A DNA stretch of 64,000 nucleotides from Marinagarivorans cellulosilyticus (GTDB lineage: Bacteria; Pseudomonadota; Gammaproteobacteria; Pseudomonadales; Cellvibrionaceae), in assembly GCF_021655555.1 (NCBI RefSeq), contig NZ_AP023086.1, positions 2,448,685 to 2,512,684 on the forward strand, read 5' to 3'. The notes under the pieces were generated by a model. That model was not told the origin of the DNA. It made no database searches and worked only from the letters and a program-made list of their open reading frames with translations. Below are positions 51,774 to 60,897 of the stretch, piece by piece (the stretch's first letter is position 1; every line of letters starts with the position of its first letter). The position numbers and the translations under genes were made by a program.

Positions 51774-52178
51774 ATGATCTACGAATGCAAAAGCTACAGA
51801 GTAAGTGATGATCGAAATGATGTTCAGCTGGATAAGGTTGAGTCGCTTTTGAGGCTGTCGTACTGGGCCGGTGACAGGCCTCTTGAAACTATAAAAGTAT
51901 CAATTGAGAACAGTATATGCTTTTCGCTATTCTCAGATGAGTTGCAAGTTGGGTTTGCCAGAGTAGTAACTGATTTTGCAACTGTAGCCTACATCGCCGA
52001 TCTAATAATCCATCCAGATCATCGCGATAAGGGTATAGGTAAATGGATGTTCGAACTAATTCATAATGATCCACGTTGGTGCTCTAAATTTCAATTCTTA
52101 GCTACCGATGATGCACATGCCTTATATGAACATTTTGGCTTTTCAGGTAGTTCCAAACTGATGAGTACAACAGTTTAA
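51774..52178 (+). CDS. GNAT-family N-acetyltransferase, 134 aa
   Basis: Acetyl-CoA site IADLIIHPDHRDKGIGKWMF (about 82-101) followed by FLATDDAHALYEHFGF. Short single-domain GNAT; substrate unknown. Typical of cargo cassettes. Confidence 0.75.
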   Translation: MIYECKSYRVSDDRNDVQLDKVESLLRLSYWAGDRPLETIKVSIENSICFSLFSDELQVGFARVVTDFATVAYIADLIIHPDHRDKGIGKWMFELIHNDPRWCSKFQFLATDDAHALYEHFGFSGSSKLMSTTV

Positions 52179-52340
52179 CCAGCGGCGGTTATTGAAAAGT
52201 GAGTCACAGGCAACATTGGAATATGCGAGGTTGGAAATGACTGCTCCAAAAACGTGGTGACAAAAGTTACAATTCTTGAAAATAATTAGTAAATTTTAAT
52301 ACGATAACTTTTCTGATCCTAATAGGTAGGAAGACATTTT

Positions 52341-52769
52341 ATGAAAAAATATAACGTGCATAAAATCATTCGAAATGCCATGGCAGTCACTACGCTAGGA
52401 TTTTATGCTTTACCTTCGGCTCAAGCCAGTGAGTGTATTTATGCGCCTGAAGTTGCTGGAATTATAGCTTCTAGCTTAAGATTTCCTGATGCGACAGTCA
52501 ACGCGAAGAAATCAGTAGCCTTTAAATCAGATAATTTTAAAAACCTATACTTTATTGCTGCAGAAGTAAATAGTGAATCTTTTGGTTCAAACATTGGTGT
52601 CTGGACTTCCAATAGTTTAGAAACAGGCATGATTTTTAGTGCAAATACTGATGCTGCTATTACTACAGTATTTCCAGACGGGCAAAAAGCGGGCCCTAAA
52701 ATCAAATCATCTGATCATGGTTATAACGATGTGGTCGCATGCTTCAACAAACTCTTTAAGCTTACGTAG
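52341..52769 (+). CDS. Secreted hypothetical protein, 142 aa
   Basis: GTAGGAAGACATTTT precedes ATG. Signal peptide (VTTLGFYALPSAQA) cleaved near AQA-SEC. Mature part resembles small periplasmic beta proteins (FKSDNFKNLYFIAAEVNSES) with two cysteines. Unknown function. Confidence 0.5.
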   Translation: MKKYNVHKIIRNAMAVTTLGFYALPSAQASECIYAPEVAGIIASSLRFPDATVNAKKSVAFKSDNFKNLYFIAAEVNSESFGSNIGVWTSNSLETGMIFSANTDAAITTVFPDGQKAGPKIKSSDHGYNDVVACFNKLFKLT

Positions 52770-52908
52770 CCATTGGCTGTACGCCATGGGCGGCTGTTCA
52801 ATATTGAACAATGTCAGATTTGCCCAGGGAAAATAAGGTGTGGTTGGAAAATGGTGCCAATAACGGAAAACGGGCGCTTTAAAACAATAAGCATGAGAAA
52901 GTAACCGT

Positions 52909-53700
52909 ATGGACTTATCACCAATATTGAGTCAGATTTACAGTTCACTTTGGTATTTAATCCCTATCTATATTTTAGTTGGGGTAGTGAAAAGCGCTTG
53001 GTTTAAGGGGTTTTTTGGTGAATTTCAAGTCAATCTGTTACTTAAACTATTCTTACCTAAAGATGATTATCATCTGATGAAGGATGTTACGTTGCGGACT
53101 GAAGACGGCACAACTCAAATTGACCATATTCTAGTTTCAAAATATGGGGTTTTTGTCCTTGAGACTAAAAACATGAAGGGGTGGATTTTCGGCTCAATTA
53201 ATCAAAAAATGTGGACGCAGAAGATATACAAGCATACTAGCAAGTTCCAGAACCCGCTGCATCAGAACTATAAACACACCAAAACGCTTGAAGACATCCT
53301 TAAGCTTGACCCTGAACACATTCACTCTGTTATTGTTTTTATTGGCGATAGTACCTTCAAAACTGAGATGCCTGAAAATGTCACCTTTGCTCGGGGTTGT
53401 ATAGCGTTTATTAAGTCGAAAAACATTAAACTGTTAGAACCATCGCTAGTGATTGAGATTGTTAAGGAAATTGAGTCTGGAAGACTTAAGCGCGGGATCA
53501 CCACCAATAGAGAGCATGTTGCCCACGTTAGCGCTATCGTCCAGTCTAAAGAGAAGTCAACGGCAACACTTACAAATAGCTGCCCTAAGTGCGGGTCAGA
53601 GATGGTGGTTCGAGAGTCAAAAAGAGGCGCTAATGTGGGGCGAAAGTTTTGGGGATGCTCAACATTTCCGAGGTGTAGATCAGTCTTGGCGTACGAGTAA
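52909..53700 (+). CDS. NERD-domain protein with topoisomerase-type zinc finger
   Basis: 263 residues: one N-terminal membrane helix, then the NERD core GEFQVNLLLKLFLPKDDYHL, TTQIDHILVSKYGVFVLETKN (about 75-96), and a C-terminal zinc finger CPKCGSEMV...CSTFPRC. NERD resembles nuclease folds (PD-(D/E)XK). GTATGG... follows a TGGTTGGAAAATGG boundary. DNA-processing role inferred. Confidence 0.75.
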   Translation: MDLSPILSQIYSSLWYLIPIYILVGVVKSAWFKGFFGEFQVNLLLKLFLPKDDYHLMKDVTLRTEDGTTQIDHILVSKYGVFVLETKNMKGWIFGSINQKMWTQKIYKHTSKFQNPLHQNYKHTKTLEDILKLDPEHIHSVIVFIGDSTFKTEMPENVTFARGCIAFIKSKNIKLLEPSLVIEIVKEIESGRLKRGITTNREHVAHVSAIVQSKEKSTATLTNSCPKCGSEMVVRESKRGANVGRKFWGCSTFPRCRSVLAYE

Positions 53701-53758
53701 CCGGTAAGTTTTAGTTGCTGTGTTTTAAACCCGAGAAAAATTAATAAGGTGATTGGAA

Positions 53759-54018
53759 GTGAAAGTTGCTCAAGAAAACTTAAATGCGGTTTGGAAGAAG
53801 CTGAAATCTGGTAAGGATTTGATTGGGGTATACCTCCAAAGATCGTTGTTGATGATGAGGTCGAGCAGGTCATGACCGTTCCATTCCCTGAGCCTGAGTT
53901 CGGTGGAATTACTGTCGGTCGTAAAGATAGCGAATCCGACTGGGTATTAAAATGGGTATTGGAGAATGAGGAATGGCGTGGGATCTTTATGAGCTTCAAA
54001 GGTGACAATCATGGATAA
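53759..54018 (+). pseudogene. Frameshifted small gene
   Basis: GTG 53759 opens VKVAQENLNAVWKKLKSGKD; one base off, the continuing sequence GIPPKIVVDDEVEQVMTVPF, then KWVLENEEWRGIFMSF, is well formed to the stop at 54018. A one-base indel near 53825 breaks the frame. TGATTGGAAGTG precedes it. Confidence 0.6.
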
Positions 54019-54102
54019 TAAATCGAAAGCTGAATGCAGTGATTACGAAAAACAACGGCTGTGCACAGGCTCTGTTGGCTCTCTCAATTAGGATTTTTGA
54101 CC

Positions 54103-55005
54103 ATGGAAATAAACCAAGAAATCACTACATATGATCAGTGGGTTTCTAGTGCACTGGAGAAATTGCGAGAGCATGTCGACGCTCAGGAGTTCAAAGGAAT
54201 TTCCTTAAGGATTTCCAAAAAAAACACCAATATTTCGGAATATTTGCAAGGAGTATCGGAGCTATCTCCGATTATCTACTTCGCCGAAAGCCAAGTTTCA
54301 AGTCCAAGGTTTCCTCGGAGAAAAGGCAAGTATAGCAAAGATATTGACATTTCATATCTATATAACGAACAACAAATAAACATTGAGATTAAGTGTCCTG
54401 ATTCGAGCAAGAGGCTGCAAAGGCTAAAGGAAAGTGAATTTAATTTATATACTCAGGATACTTTTCCGAGTAAAAAAGAAGCTGATAATGTTATAGCTAA
54501 GGTTGCAGAAGGACTTGATGTTGGTGTGGCTGGAAACGATATCGCAAAGATATCGGGTGATGATGGATTTCTTAAAGGCTGCTCCGATAAGTTTAATGAA
54601 GTGTCTACTGTTGGTGACTTGAATGTTATCTTATTCTCATTGAGTTCTTTAGAAGAGCTTGATGAATGGAGAATTAAATTTGAGAAGGAAGGAGTTCTTA
54701 AAAATCACAAAAATATTCATGGGATAATCCTATCCTCCATGGCTTATGACCATCTGCGCAATATCGATGGTCATGTTATGTCACGATTGAATCTTACAGA
54801 AAATCTTAACTATATAATTCAAAATATTCACCATCCAAAGTCTATCCCTAATGAATCCATGTATGCATTATTCAGTAGTTTTCCAAACAACACAGCCAAT
54901 ATAAATACTTGGTACAGCTTGTTAGCGCATTCCCCTAAAGATCCGCTGCGTATGCTGGATAGAGTTAAGCTCAGATACTACTATCAAACCAGCTTTGGAG
55001 AGTGA
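54103..55005 (+). CDS. PD-(D/E)XK-like protein, 300 aa
   Basis: ATG 54103 is used rather than 54061. YSKDIDISYLYNEQQINIEIK (about 82-102) has D...E-x-K of a PD-(D/E)XK nuclease. Followed by KCPDSSKR. The rest is helical. No partner methylase nearby, so a defence or repair nuclease is inferred. Confidence 0.5.
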   Translation: MEINQEITTYDQWVSSALEKLREHVDAQEFKGISLRISKKNTNISEYLQGVSELSPIIYFAESQVSSPRFPRRKGKYSKDIDISYLYNEQQINIEIKCPDSSKRLQRLKESEFNLYTQDTFPSKKEADNVIAKVAEGLDVGVAGNDIAKISGDDGFLKGCSDKFNEVSTVGDLNVILFSLSSLEELDEWRIKFEKEGVLKNHKNIHGIILSSMAYDHLRNIDGHVMSRLNLTENLNYIIQNIHHPKSIPNESMYALFSSFPNNTANINTWYSLLAHSPKDPLRMLDRVKLRYYYQTSFGE

Positions 55006-55092
55006 TTGGAATATGGCTAAAAAGGCCGAAGCAATGGAGCCAGATGCCAAAGTGTTGCATTCTACCTGCGTTAAACTATTCAAGAATATTAG

Positions 55093-55518
55093 GTGAATAT
55101 CGTGAGTGAAGCGAAATACCCAATTACTGGATCATGCCAGTGCGGAAACATAAAGTATGAGTTGCTTGAACCACCGCTTTTCTTTGCTGCCTGCCACTGT
55201 AAAGAGTGTCAGAAATTATCTACCAGTGCATTTAGCATAACTGCTATGGTTAAAACGGATAGCGTTAAATTTCAGGGTAAAATGAAGAGCTGGAGCAGAG
55301 TTGCCGACAGCGGCAATACGAGTGGAGCAATGTTTTGCCCAACCTGTGGTAACAGAATCTATCACTTTGATCCAAGTGAGCCCGATACACTGAAGCTCAA
55401 ACCTAGCAATCTATCAGATACAAGCATCATAAATCCGACGATTCACATCTGGGTAAGTGAAAAGCAAAATTGGTATCAAATACCTTCCGGCGTGAAAGTT
55501 TTTAATAGACAGCCATAA
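55093..55518 (+). CDS. GFA/CENP-V family zinc protein, 141 aa
   Basis: GSCQCGNIKYELLEPP, CHCKECQ and MFCPTCGNRI give the cysteine-rich zinc site of the GFA (glutathione-dependent formaldehyde-activating enzyme-like) family. GTG starts at 55093 or 55102 are possible. Substrate unknown; family members bind glutathione adducts. Confidence 0.8.
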   Translation: MNIVSEAKYPITGSCQCGNIKYELLEPPLFFAACHCKECQKLSTSAFSITAMVKTDSVKFQGKMKSWSRVADSGNTSGAMFCPTCGNRIYHFDPSEPDTLKLKPSNLSDTSIINPTIHIWVSEKQNWYQIPSGVKVFNRQP

Positions 55519-55632
55519 TAGAAGCCACATAACCAACGGATTGATTGAGCCTCTCCCCTGAGGCAAGATTAGAATATCGCCCGAATATAATGCGCTAATA
55601 GCGGTGAACGACAACGCCTCCGAGAATAGAAT

Positions 55633-55938
55633 ATGACTACATTAGAGTATTTGTCCAACTGGGATATTGATCAGATTCGAAAAGTAGCATGCCACTTGGA
55701 TAAATTCGGAGTCGTGTCTGACGAAGATGGCTATGGCCTTCCATCCATTTGGATTGAAAAATGGTCAGATGAGTGTACTGGGTATTTAAGAAACTATGGT
55801 TACAAAGGTGGGAGCCTATGCACAATTGGAAAATATTTAAACGGATATGGTGCTGTGTATGGTCTATTTGATCAAAACAAGCTACGCGCTGAAACCGCCC
55901 TTGAATACCTCATCGAATTAGCAAGCCGTAATATGTAG
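55633..55938 (+). CDS. Hypothetical protein, 101 aa
   Basis: Small helical protein: LEYLSNWDIDQIRKVACHLD, then LPSIWIEKWSDECTGYLRNY. No motif recognised. Flanked by cassette-like boundaries. Confidence 0.45.
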   Translation: MTTLEYLSNWDIDQIRKVACHLDKFGVVSDEDGYGLPSIWIEKWSDECTGYLRNYGYKGGSLCTIGKYLNGYGAVYGLFDQNKLRAETALEYLIELASRNM

Positions 55939-56015
55939 CTCACGAACATCGTGGTTGAATATGACCCGATGTAAATACTGGCATTTGTTATAAAAAGCGA
56001 AAAAATTAGACCACT

Positions 56016-56258
56016 ATGATTGAATTAACAATACGTGAAAGAGAGGTGTTGGAGAAGATCCCATCTGATAGATGGGTTAATCAATTATCCCTAGGTACTT
56101 CCAAGCCAGTGCTATCCAAGTTGTGCAATGCAAAACTAGTGACTAAGAAGCCAATACCTAACCCCTCACATGACCCTCGCAGGGGGTTGGTATATAAACG
56201 CCAGAACATTCAATCGCCTAAGATGAACACATCGGACTCACAGATAGAGGATCATTGA
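56016..56258 (+). CDS. Duplicated small protein, copy 2, 80 aa
   Basis: Nearly identical to 49028-49276. The 5' half differs at about a dozen bases, mostly silent (MIELTIREREVLE against MIELTMREKEVLE); the 3' half is almost identical. The next gene starts at the same distance but is unrelated. Confidence 0.5.
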   Translation: MIELTIREREVLEKIPSDRWVNQLSLGTSKPVLSKLCNAKLVTKKPIPNPSHDPRRGLVYKRQNIQSPKMNTSDSQIEDH

Positions 56259-56260
56259 AA

Positions 56261-56485
56261 ATGACAATAGATGAAATCAATACGCTTATCGAAGACAAAA
56301 AGCTTCGCAAAGTAGCGTCTAATGATCGACAAGAAATATTCTCATTGGCAGTTGAAATAACTGACCTAGAGAAACAGCGTGATAAGTTAATTGCATTTTC
56401 CAAGCGCGCCAGCGCATGGCAAGATGATTACGAAAAGCAAAAGGCGAAGCCGTCTCGTTCGCCTAGTAATACACCATCATTGTGA
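56261..56485 (+). CDS. Small coiled-coil protein, 74 aa
   Basis: GATCATTGAAAATGAC start region as in copy 1. MTIDEINTLIEDKKLRKVAS and EITDLEKQRDKLIAFSKRAS suggest a short coiled coil. Unknown function. Confidence 0.45.
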   Translation: MTIDEINTLIEDKKLRKVASNDRQEIFSLAVEITDLEKQRDKLIAFSKRASAWQDDYEKQKAKPSRSPSNTPSL

Positions 56486-56501
56486 GCTTGTAAAATGACC
56501 C

Positions 56502-56615
56502 GTGACTGTTATCGAGGCTTCAGAGCCGCTCCAATTCATCCCCAGTGATTATAAAATTGCTATAGGTTCGCTTGTGGTGCTCTTTTCTGGGCGCCGTGAT
56601 TTATTTTGCGAATAA
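56502..56615 (+). pseudogene. Short gene fragment (VIEAS fragment)
   Basis: GTG-opened frame of 37 residues, VTVIEASEPLQFIPSDYKIA, ending RRDLFCE. The beginning (GTTATCGAGGCTTCAG-GCCGCTCC) also occurs at 32761-32787, where it soon stops. Looks like a remnant of a gene family that lost its 5' half twice. Confidence 0.35.
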
Positions 56616-56674
56616 AGACTAAATTTTTTGCGGGGAAGTCAGAGTCGCTAGCTAGTACAAACTGAGGTTGGAAT

Positions 56675-56971
56675 ATGGCGGATACTTTAGAGAACGGCTA
56701 TAGGGTCGTTACTAATCTAGATGGAAAAATAATTCGCTGCGGTGACAACTTCAACACGGCGATGTCTCCAGACGACTTTGATGATAATGGGTACGGCCTT
56801 TTGGGGGAGTATCTTACTCCGCTACCAAAGCGTGGAAAAGTTGCAAAGACGCTTAAGAGATACATGTACACCACAAATGAAGAAGGTGAAGCCATATTAA
56901 ACGAAGAAGGAAAGAACTTTGGTGTAGGCCCGCCCTCACGCACCCTTTGGAAACTATCGTGGCCGAGGTAG
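56675..56971 (+). CDS. Hypothetical protein, 98 aa
   Basis: AGGTTGGAATATGG start. GYRVVTNLDGKIIRCGDNF, then RGKVAKTLKRYMYTTNEEG. No family recognised. Last intact gene before the recombinase fragment. Confidence 0.45.
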   Translation: MADTLENGYRVVTNLDGKIIRCGDNFNTAMSPDDFDDNGYGLLGEYLTPLPKRGKVAKTLKRYMYTTNEEGEAILNEEGKNFGVGPPSRTLWKLSWPR

Positions 56972-56990
56972 CAAAAAGGCATGCACTATT

Positions 56991-57248
56991 AACGAGTCAT
57001 CGATCGCTGATTCGACTTGGCAAGAACAGTTTAAGAGATTCGTTCGCGATATTGTCGTGTCACTGCAAAGTGATGGTGATGAACTTCTTGCAGGTGAGGT
57101 ATTCTATTCTGAATGGTCTCATTTAACGCCCCACAGTCTCAGGCATACTCGGATCACTCACCTTGTTAAAAGGAGCTTAGGGCTTTTGGATGTCCAGCGC
57201 TTTGCGGGCCATGAGAAGCTCGACACTACGGCGGCTTACTACCACTAG
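56991..57248 (+). pseudogene. Tyrosine recombinase C-terminal fragment
   Basis: LTPHSLRHTRITHLVKRSLG then FAGHEKLDTTAAYYH carries the H-x-x-R, H and catalytic Tyr of the C-terminal domain of a phage-type integrase. The frame upstream has no start within the family. It marks the end of the cargo. Differs in sequence from the two short recombinases. Confidence 0.75.
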
Positions 57249-57367
57249 GGTGAAATGATAAAGCGTGCTTGTGTGGGGTGTTTAATGCGAGCGGAGGCGT
57301 CGATGATAGGTAATGCTCTCGCTTTATTCAGGTGTTGAAATGACTGCGAGCCGAACAATTCGAATCT

Positions 57368-57448
57368 GTGACTCGCAAATTTGAGAATGAAGCCGTGGCA
57401 ATAGTCACCGAACAGGGTTTTAACATTGCGAAGGCCGCAGAACCATAA
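57368..57448 (+). pseudogene. IS3-family OrfA remnant
   Basis: VTRKFENEAVAIVTEQGFNI then AKAAEP stops. It matches the start of IS3-type OrfA (F-x-x-EAV-x-x-V-x-EQG). The rest is gone. Confidence 0.45.
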
Positions 57449-57482
57449 TTTTCAGGTCTCAAAATATGTACATAGGGTCGGA

Positions 57483-57518
57483 GCAGGCAGGGTAACCAAA
57501 ATAGATAGCCCTGCCTGC
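57483..57518. repeat. Inverted repeat near transposon end
   Basis: GCAGGCAGGG and CCCTGCCTGC separated by 16 bases. Just to its right, GGGGCCTGCACTC (57532) could be the Tn3-type terminal repeat, but its partner is outside the window. Confidence 0.45.
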
Positions 57519-57573
57519 CCTGAGTTAAAAAGGGGCCTGCACTCTATTATTCAGCTTATTGCACGACACCAGC

Positions 57574-57780
57574 TTAGTTGCTGACCGATTTGACGGTGAC
57601 TGTGGTGGGGGCACTGTTTTGTGTGAGTGACCACTCGATACGTTGGCCTACGGATAATCCAATCAATGCTGATCCTGCAGGGGTTAGAATAGAAATACTC
57701 TTTTCCTTGTCTCTTTCATAAGGGTAGACGAGGTCCGGCCGGTAAAAGCGTTGAATTTAGCCACTTCTAACGTAACCGAT
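57574..57780 (-). pseudogene. rnk-like fragment (nucleoside diphosphate kinase regulator)
   Basis: Minus-strand translation RPDLVYPYERDKEKSISILT then PAGSALIGLSVGQRIEWSL matches the Rnk/GreA-type C-terminal domain. A frame break lies between it and VTLEVAKFNAFTGR. Directly follows tnpA, so the gene is a broken passenger or target. Confidence 0.65.
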
Positions 57781-57793
57781 TGAATATTATGGA

Positions 57794-60781
57794 TTAATCA
57801 ACCAGCAATTCAAAAGTCATGGGCTTAACCTGCTTGGTTAGATCCAGCTCAAAACTTCCTAGCCGCCCCAAATGCTCGGAATGATACGGTGAGAATTCGG
57901 CCATAATGTCGCGGGTAATATTGTACCCTTCCGACTTCAATTGATTGAACACTTCGGTCATCGCGTTTACGTTGTATAAGATAGCGAAGTTGGCCAGCAA
58001 ATGATTGTATTTAACGATTTTGCTTTGTTCGTGTCTCAAGTTTGCAGGAATTTTCCCGCCATTAGCAAAAAACAACCACCGGGCAAACTCATTGAACTCT
58101 TCGCTCTTACAGGTCGCTGCCTGGATTGTTTTGCGCAGATCAACGTCGGTGATGTATTCGAGCAGGAACATGGTTCTGACCACTCGCCCGAGTTCACGGA
58201 ACGCAAAGTACAGCTTGTTTTTCCGGTTCTTGGTGCCGAACCGGCGCAGGATTGTCGAAGCGGTGATTTTCCCTGCTTTAACTGACATGGCCGTTCGCAT
58301 CATATCCGCATAGTGCTTTTCAATGAGATTCCACTTGATCGGCTCCTTGAACAAGGACTGAATATGCTTGAGTACCATGGACCGATCAGGCTTATAAAAG
58401 CTGAGATCTTTGATATTTCGGATACGGGGCATGAGCTTTATGCCCAGCAAGTACGCCAGCCCAAAGACGGGTGTGGATTGCGCCTGTGTATCGCCGTGAA
58501 CGGTGTCCGGATTAAAATCAGATTCATCGTTGAGTAGGCCGTCCAAGATATAAATCGCCTCGTAGACACCGCAGGGAATAAACCGGCTGAACAATGCAAT
58601 ATAGGTGTCCGAGACGTGGTAATAGGCAATGCCGCCATAGCTGCCATACCGAATATGGTATTCAGATAGCAAATTATCTTCGTAGAGATCCCAAAGTTTT
58701 CCATCAGCGGACACACTGTTGCCCGACCCCCAACACTCAATGAGCCGGTATTTCTTGTACTCGCTATTAATCTTCGCAATAGCTTTATCGAGACGGGCTT
58801 CGGTCGTGCGTTTTAAGTTAAGCCAGGCGACTTGCTTGCGAGAAACGCCCTGCACAGATCGCACGGTTTCGGTGGGGCCAATGTTGGTACCGTAACAAAA
58901 CACGGTCAGGACAAAACGTAACTCCGGGTCGCTGATACGTGATTCGAAGCCCGACAACGGGCCAAAATGTTTATTCAGGTTCAGCCACTTTTCGACATTG
59001 ATAATCACATCAAGCAGGTTGATTTTGTCCAACCGATCGCGCAAAAGCGCTCCAATTTCTTCGACTTCAGGTAAGGGTTGATCAGGCTTTGGTTTACCGA
59101 TAATCAGATTCCCGTTTTCAATACGAACCAGTTCGTCCTCCGGGAATTGGCTGTCAGCTTTCCGGCAGCTCGTTTCCATGGACTTCTTCAGCGTTGTTGT
59201 AAATTCAGTATCACCTGCGACGAGTCCTACCTCCTCGCAATAGGTAGGCAACTGCGCTTCGTATTCTTCCCAGGTGATCATCTGCTCCCGGTAATCATCG
59301 AAGGTTTCACTGTAGGGAATGAACAAGTCACCGGTACTTAGCTCTTCAGCGATCCGTTCAAACACACACAGCTCAAAACAGGTTTTATTAACCTCCGTCA
59401 CCTGTGCTGATTTGGTTGATTTTCCCGTAACTAATTTCCACCAGCTTTCGCGAATCCAGCGAATATTAATGACATTTCTGGAAGATGGATCGTCCGGTTC
59501 GCTTTGAATGGACAGGAACTCCGTGCGACGCTTTTTGTGCTTCAAAATAAACTGGAACGCATTGAGCAAGTCCTTGTCTTCCGTGGCCGATGCCAGGTTG
59601 AGTATTTCAATCGTGCGGAATAAAGTGGATCGTTGCTTTTTGTAGAGTTGTACCATGAAAGGCAAATAGTTATTGCCTGCGAAGGCCATATATTTTTCGC
59701 ACATTTGCAGCAACTGATCACTGTTCTTTCCCAGTACCGGATCAAAAGCCGTCACCGAATCCGGTTTATCCAGATACACCTTGACCGTCCCAGATAAGAC
59801 AGAAATCAAATGATCGGTTTGCTTTTGATGGTCTGCCAGGTATTTCTCCAGCAGCTTCTGCGCCGAGCGATCCATTTTTAACAGCAACTTGATAAAAATA
59901 TCGGCGGCGTTATCCAGTGTTTGTGCGTATTGGTGCCGGATTAAAACGATGACGAGTGCGAGTCGCTTGCTCAGCTTTAGTTTCATCAATTCGGCGTAAT
60001 CCAGGGCCTTGGCCTCGTTGATAAACTGCTGGTGTTTTATTGGAGGCAAACCCAAATCCGTGGGCAAAAGTGCTTGCAGGGACGTCAGCCATTCCAGGTA
60101 TTGGATATACGCGTGGATATTACGAGGGGTCGGGCGTTTGGGTTCATTTTTCAGCGTGCTCCAACCAAAACCATTCAGCCCTGTGCTGGATCGAAGAATG
60201 TCGTTGATACATTGGCGACTTTCAGACTCTAAAAAGCCACACAATTGATCGTAATACCGAGTGTTGACTTCGGCCCTGGCCGCCTGACATATCCGCTCAA
60301 GTACGCTGAACGCCGGTAACTCGTATCGCTCTTTGACCAAATATTCCAACGTGACATTGACGATATCCGGTAATGCTTCTTTGGTAGTCGCTGCCTCCAA
60401 TGCCCAAATCTGCGCCAACTCGGAGGTCTTGGCCGCATCGTAGGCTTTTATATTAAGATGGCGTCGAATCAGCTTTACGTGACGATCCTTCGCGCCCGAT
60501 GTGTAATAGGTTTGGAGATCCTTCAGTGTCACCCGCGAACGGCACTGATTTTTAATGTGCGTGATGATCACCTTTGGTATTTCACCCAGGTTCACAAACC
60601 GGCCCAATCGCTGTGTGATTTTTAGCTGAATCAGGAGCCCCAAAAAGGATGCGCTGGTTCGTTTACAGTGACGCAGTGCAAACTTTTTATCTTCCGACGT
60701 AGGTGTATAGACATCCCCTAACTCATCTTCCGTGATATCAGATTTAATTCGTGGATAAGCTGTCTGATAGATAGCGGCCAT
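57794..60781 (-). CDS. tnpA: Tn3-family transposase TnpA
   Basis: 995 residues, the usual size of this family. N-terminal DNA-binding part then the DDE core: SADGKLWD (about 692), HGDTQAQSTPVFGLAYLL (about 763) and FLLEYITD (about 873). It moves the transposon by replicative transposition. No stops inside. It lies downstream of the mer genes in the same direction, as in Tn21/Tn501-like units. No tnpR is present in the window. Confidence 0.92.
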   Translation of the reverse strand: MAAIYQTAYPRIKSDITEDELGDVYTPTSEDKKFALRHCKRTSASFLGLLIQLKITQRLGRFVNLGEIPKVIITHIKNQCRSRVTLKDLQTYYTSGAKDRHVKLIRRHLNIKAYDAAKTSELAQIWALEAATTKEALPDIVNVTLEYLVKERYELPAFSVLERICQAARAEVNTRYYDQLCGFLESESRQCINDILRSSTGLNGFGWSTLKNEPKRPTPRNIHAYIQYLEWLTSLQALLPTDLGLPPIKHQQFINEAKALDYAELMKLKLSKRLALVIVLIRHQYAQTLDNAADIFIKLLLKMDRSAQKLLEKYLADHQKQTDHLISVLSGTVKVYLDKPDSVTAFDPVLGKNSDQLLQMCEKYMAFAGNNYLPFMVQLYKKQRSTLFRTIEILNLASATEDKDLLNAFQFILKHKKRRTEFLSIQSEPDDPSSRNVINIRWIRESWWKLVTGKSTKSAQVTEVNKTCFELCVFERIAEELSTGDLFIPYSETFDDYREQMITWEEYEAQLPTYCEEVGLVAGDTEFTTTLKKSMETSCRKADSQFPEDELVRIENGNLIIGKPKPDQPLPEVEEIGALLRDRLDKINLLDVIINVEKWLNLNKHFGPLSGFESRISDPELRFVLTVFCYGTNIGPTETVRSVQGVSRKQVAWLNLKRTTEARLDKAIAKINSEYKKYRLIECWGSGNSVSADGKLWDLYEDNLLSEYHIRYGSYGGIAYYHVSDTYIALFSRFIPCGVYEAIYILDGLLNDESDFNPDTVHGDTQAQSTPVFGLAYLLGIKLMPRIRNIKDLSFYKPDRSMVLKHIQSLFKEPIKWNLIEKHYADMMRTAMSVKAGKITASTILRRFGTKNRKNKLYFAFRELGRVVRTMFLLEYITDVDLRKTIQAATCKSEEFNEFARWLFFANGGKIPANLRHEQSKIVKYNHLLANFAILYNVNAMTEVFNQLKSEGYNITRDIMAEFSPYHSEHLGRLGSFELDLTKQVKPMTFELLVD

Positions 60782-60897
60782 CGACTTAAATCTTCTCTGA
60801 CAGATGCATTATTGGGCAAAAGCATCGCCTTATAGTTATCAGGTTTTTAGTCGTCATTTGGGTATTCCAGGATTGGCCGCAACAAGCTTTCATCGCT

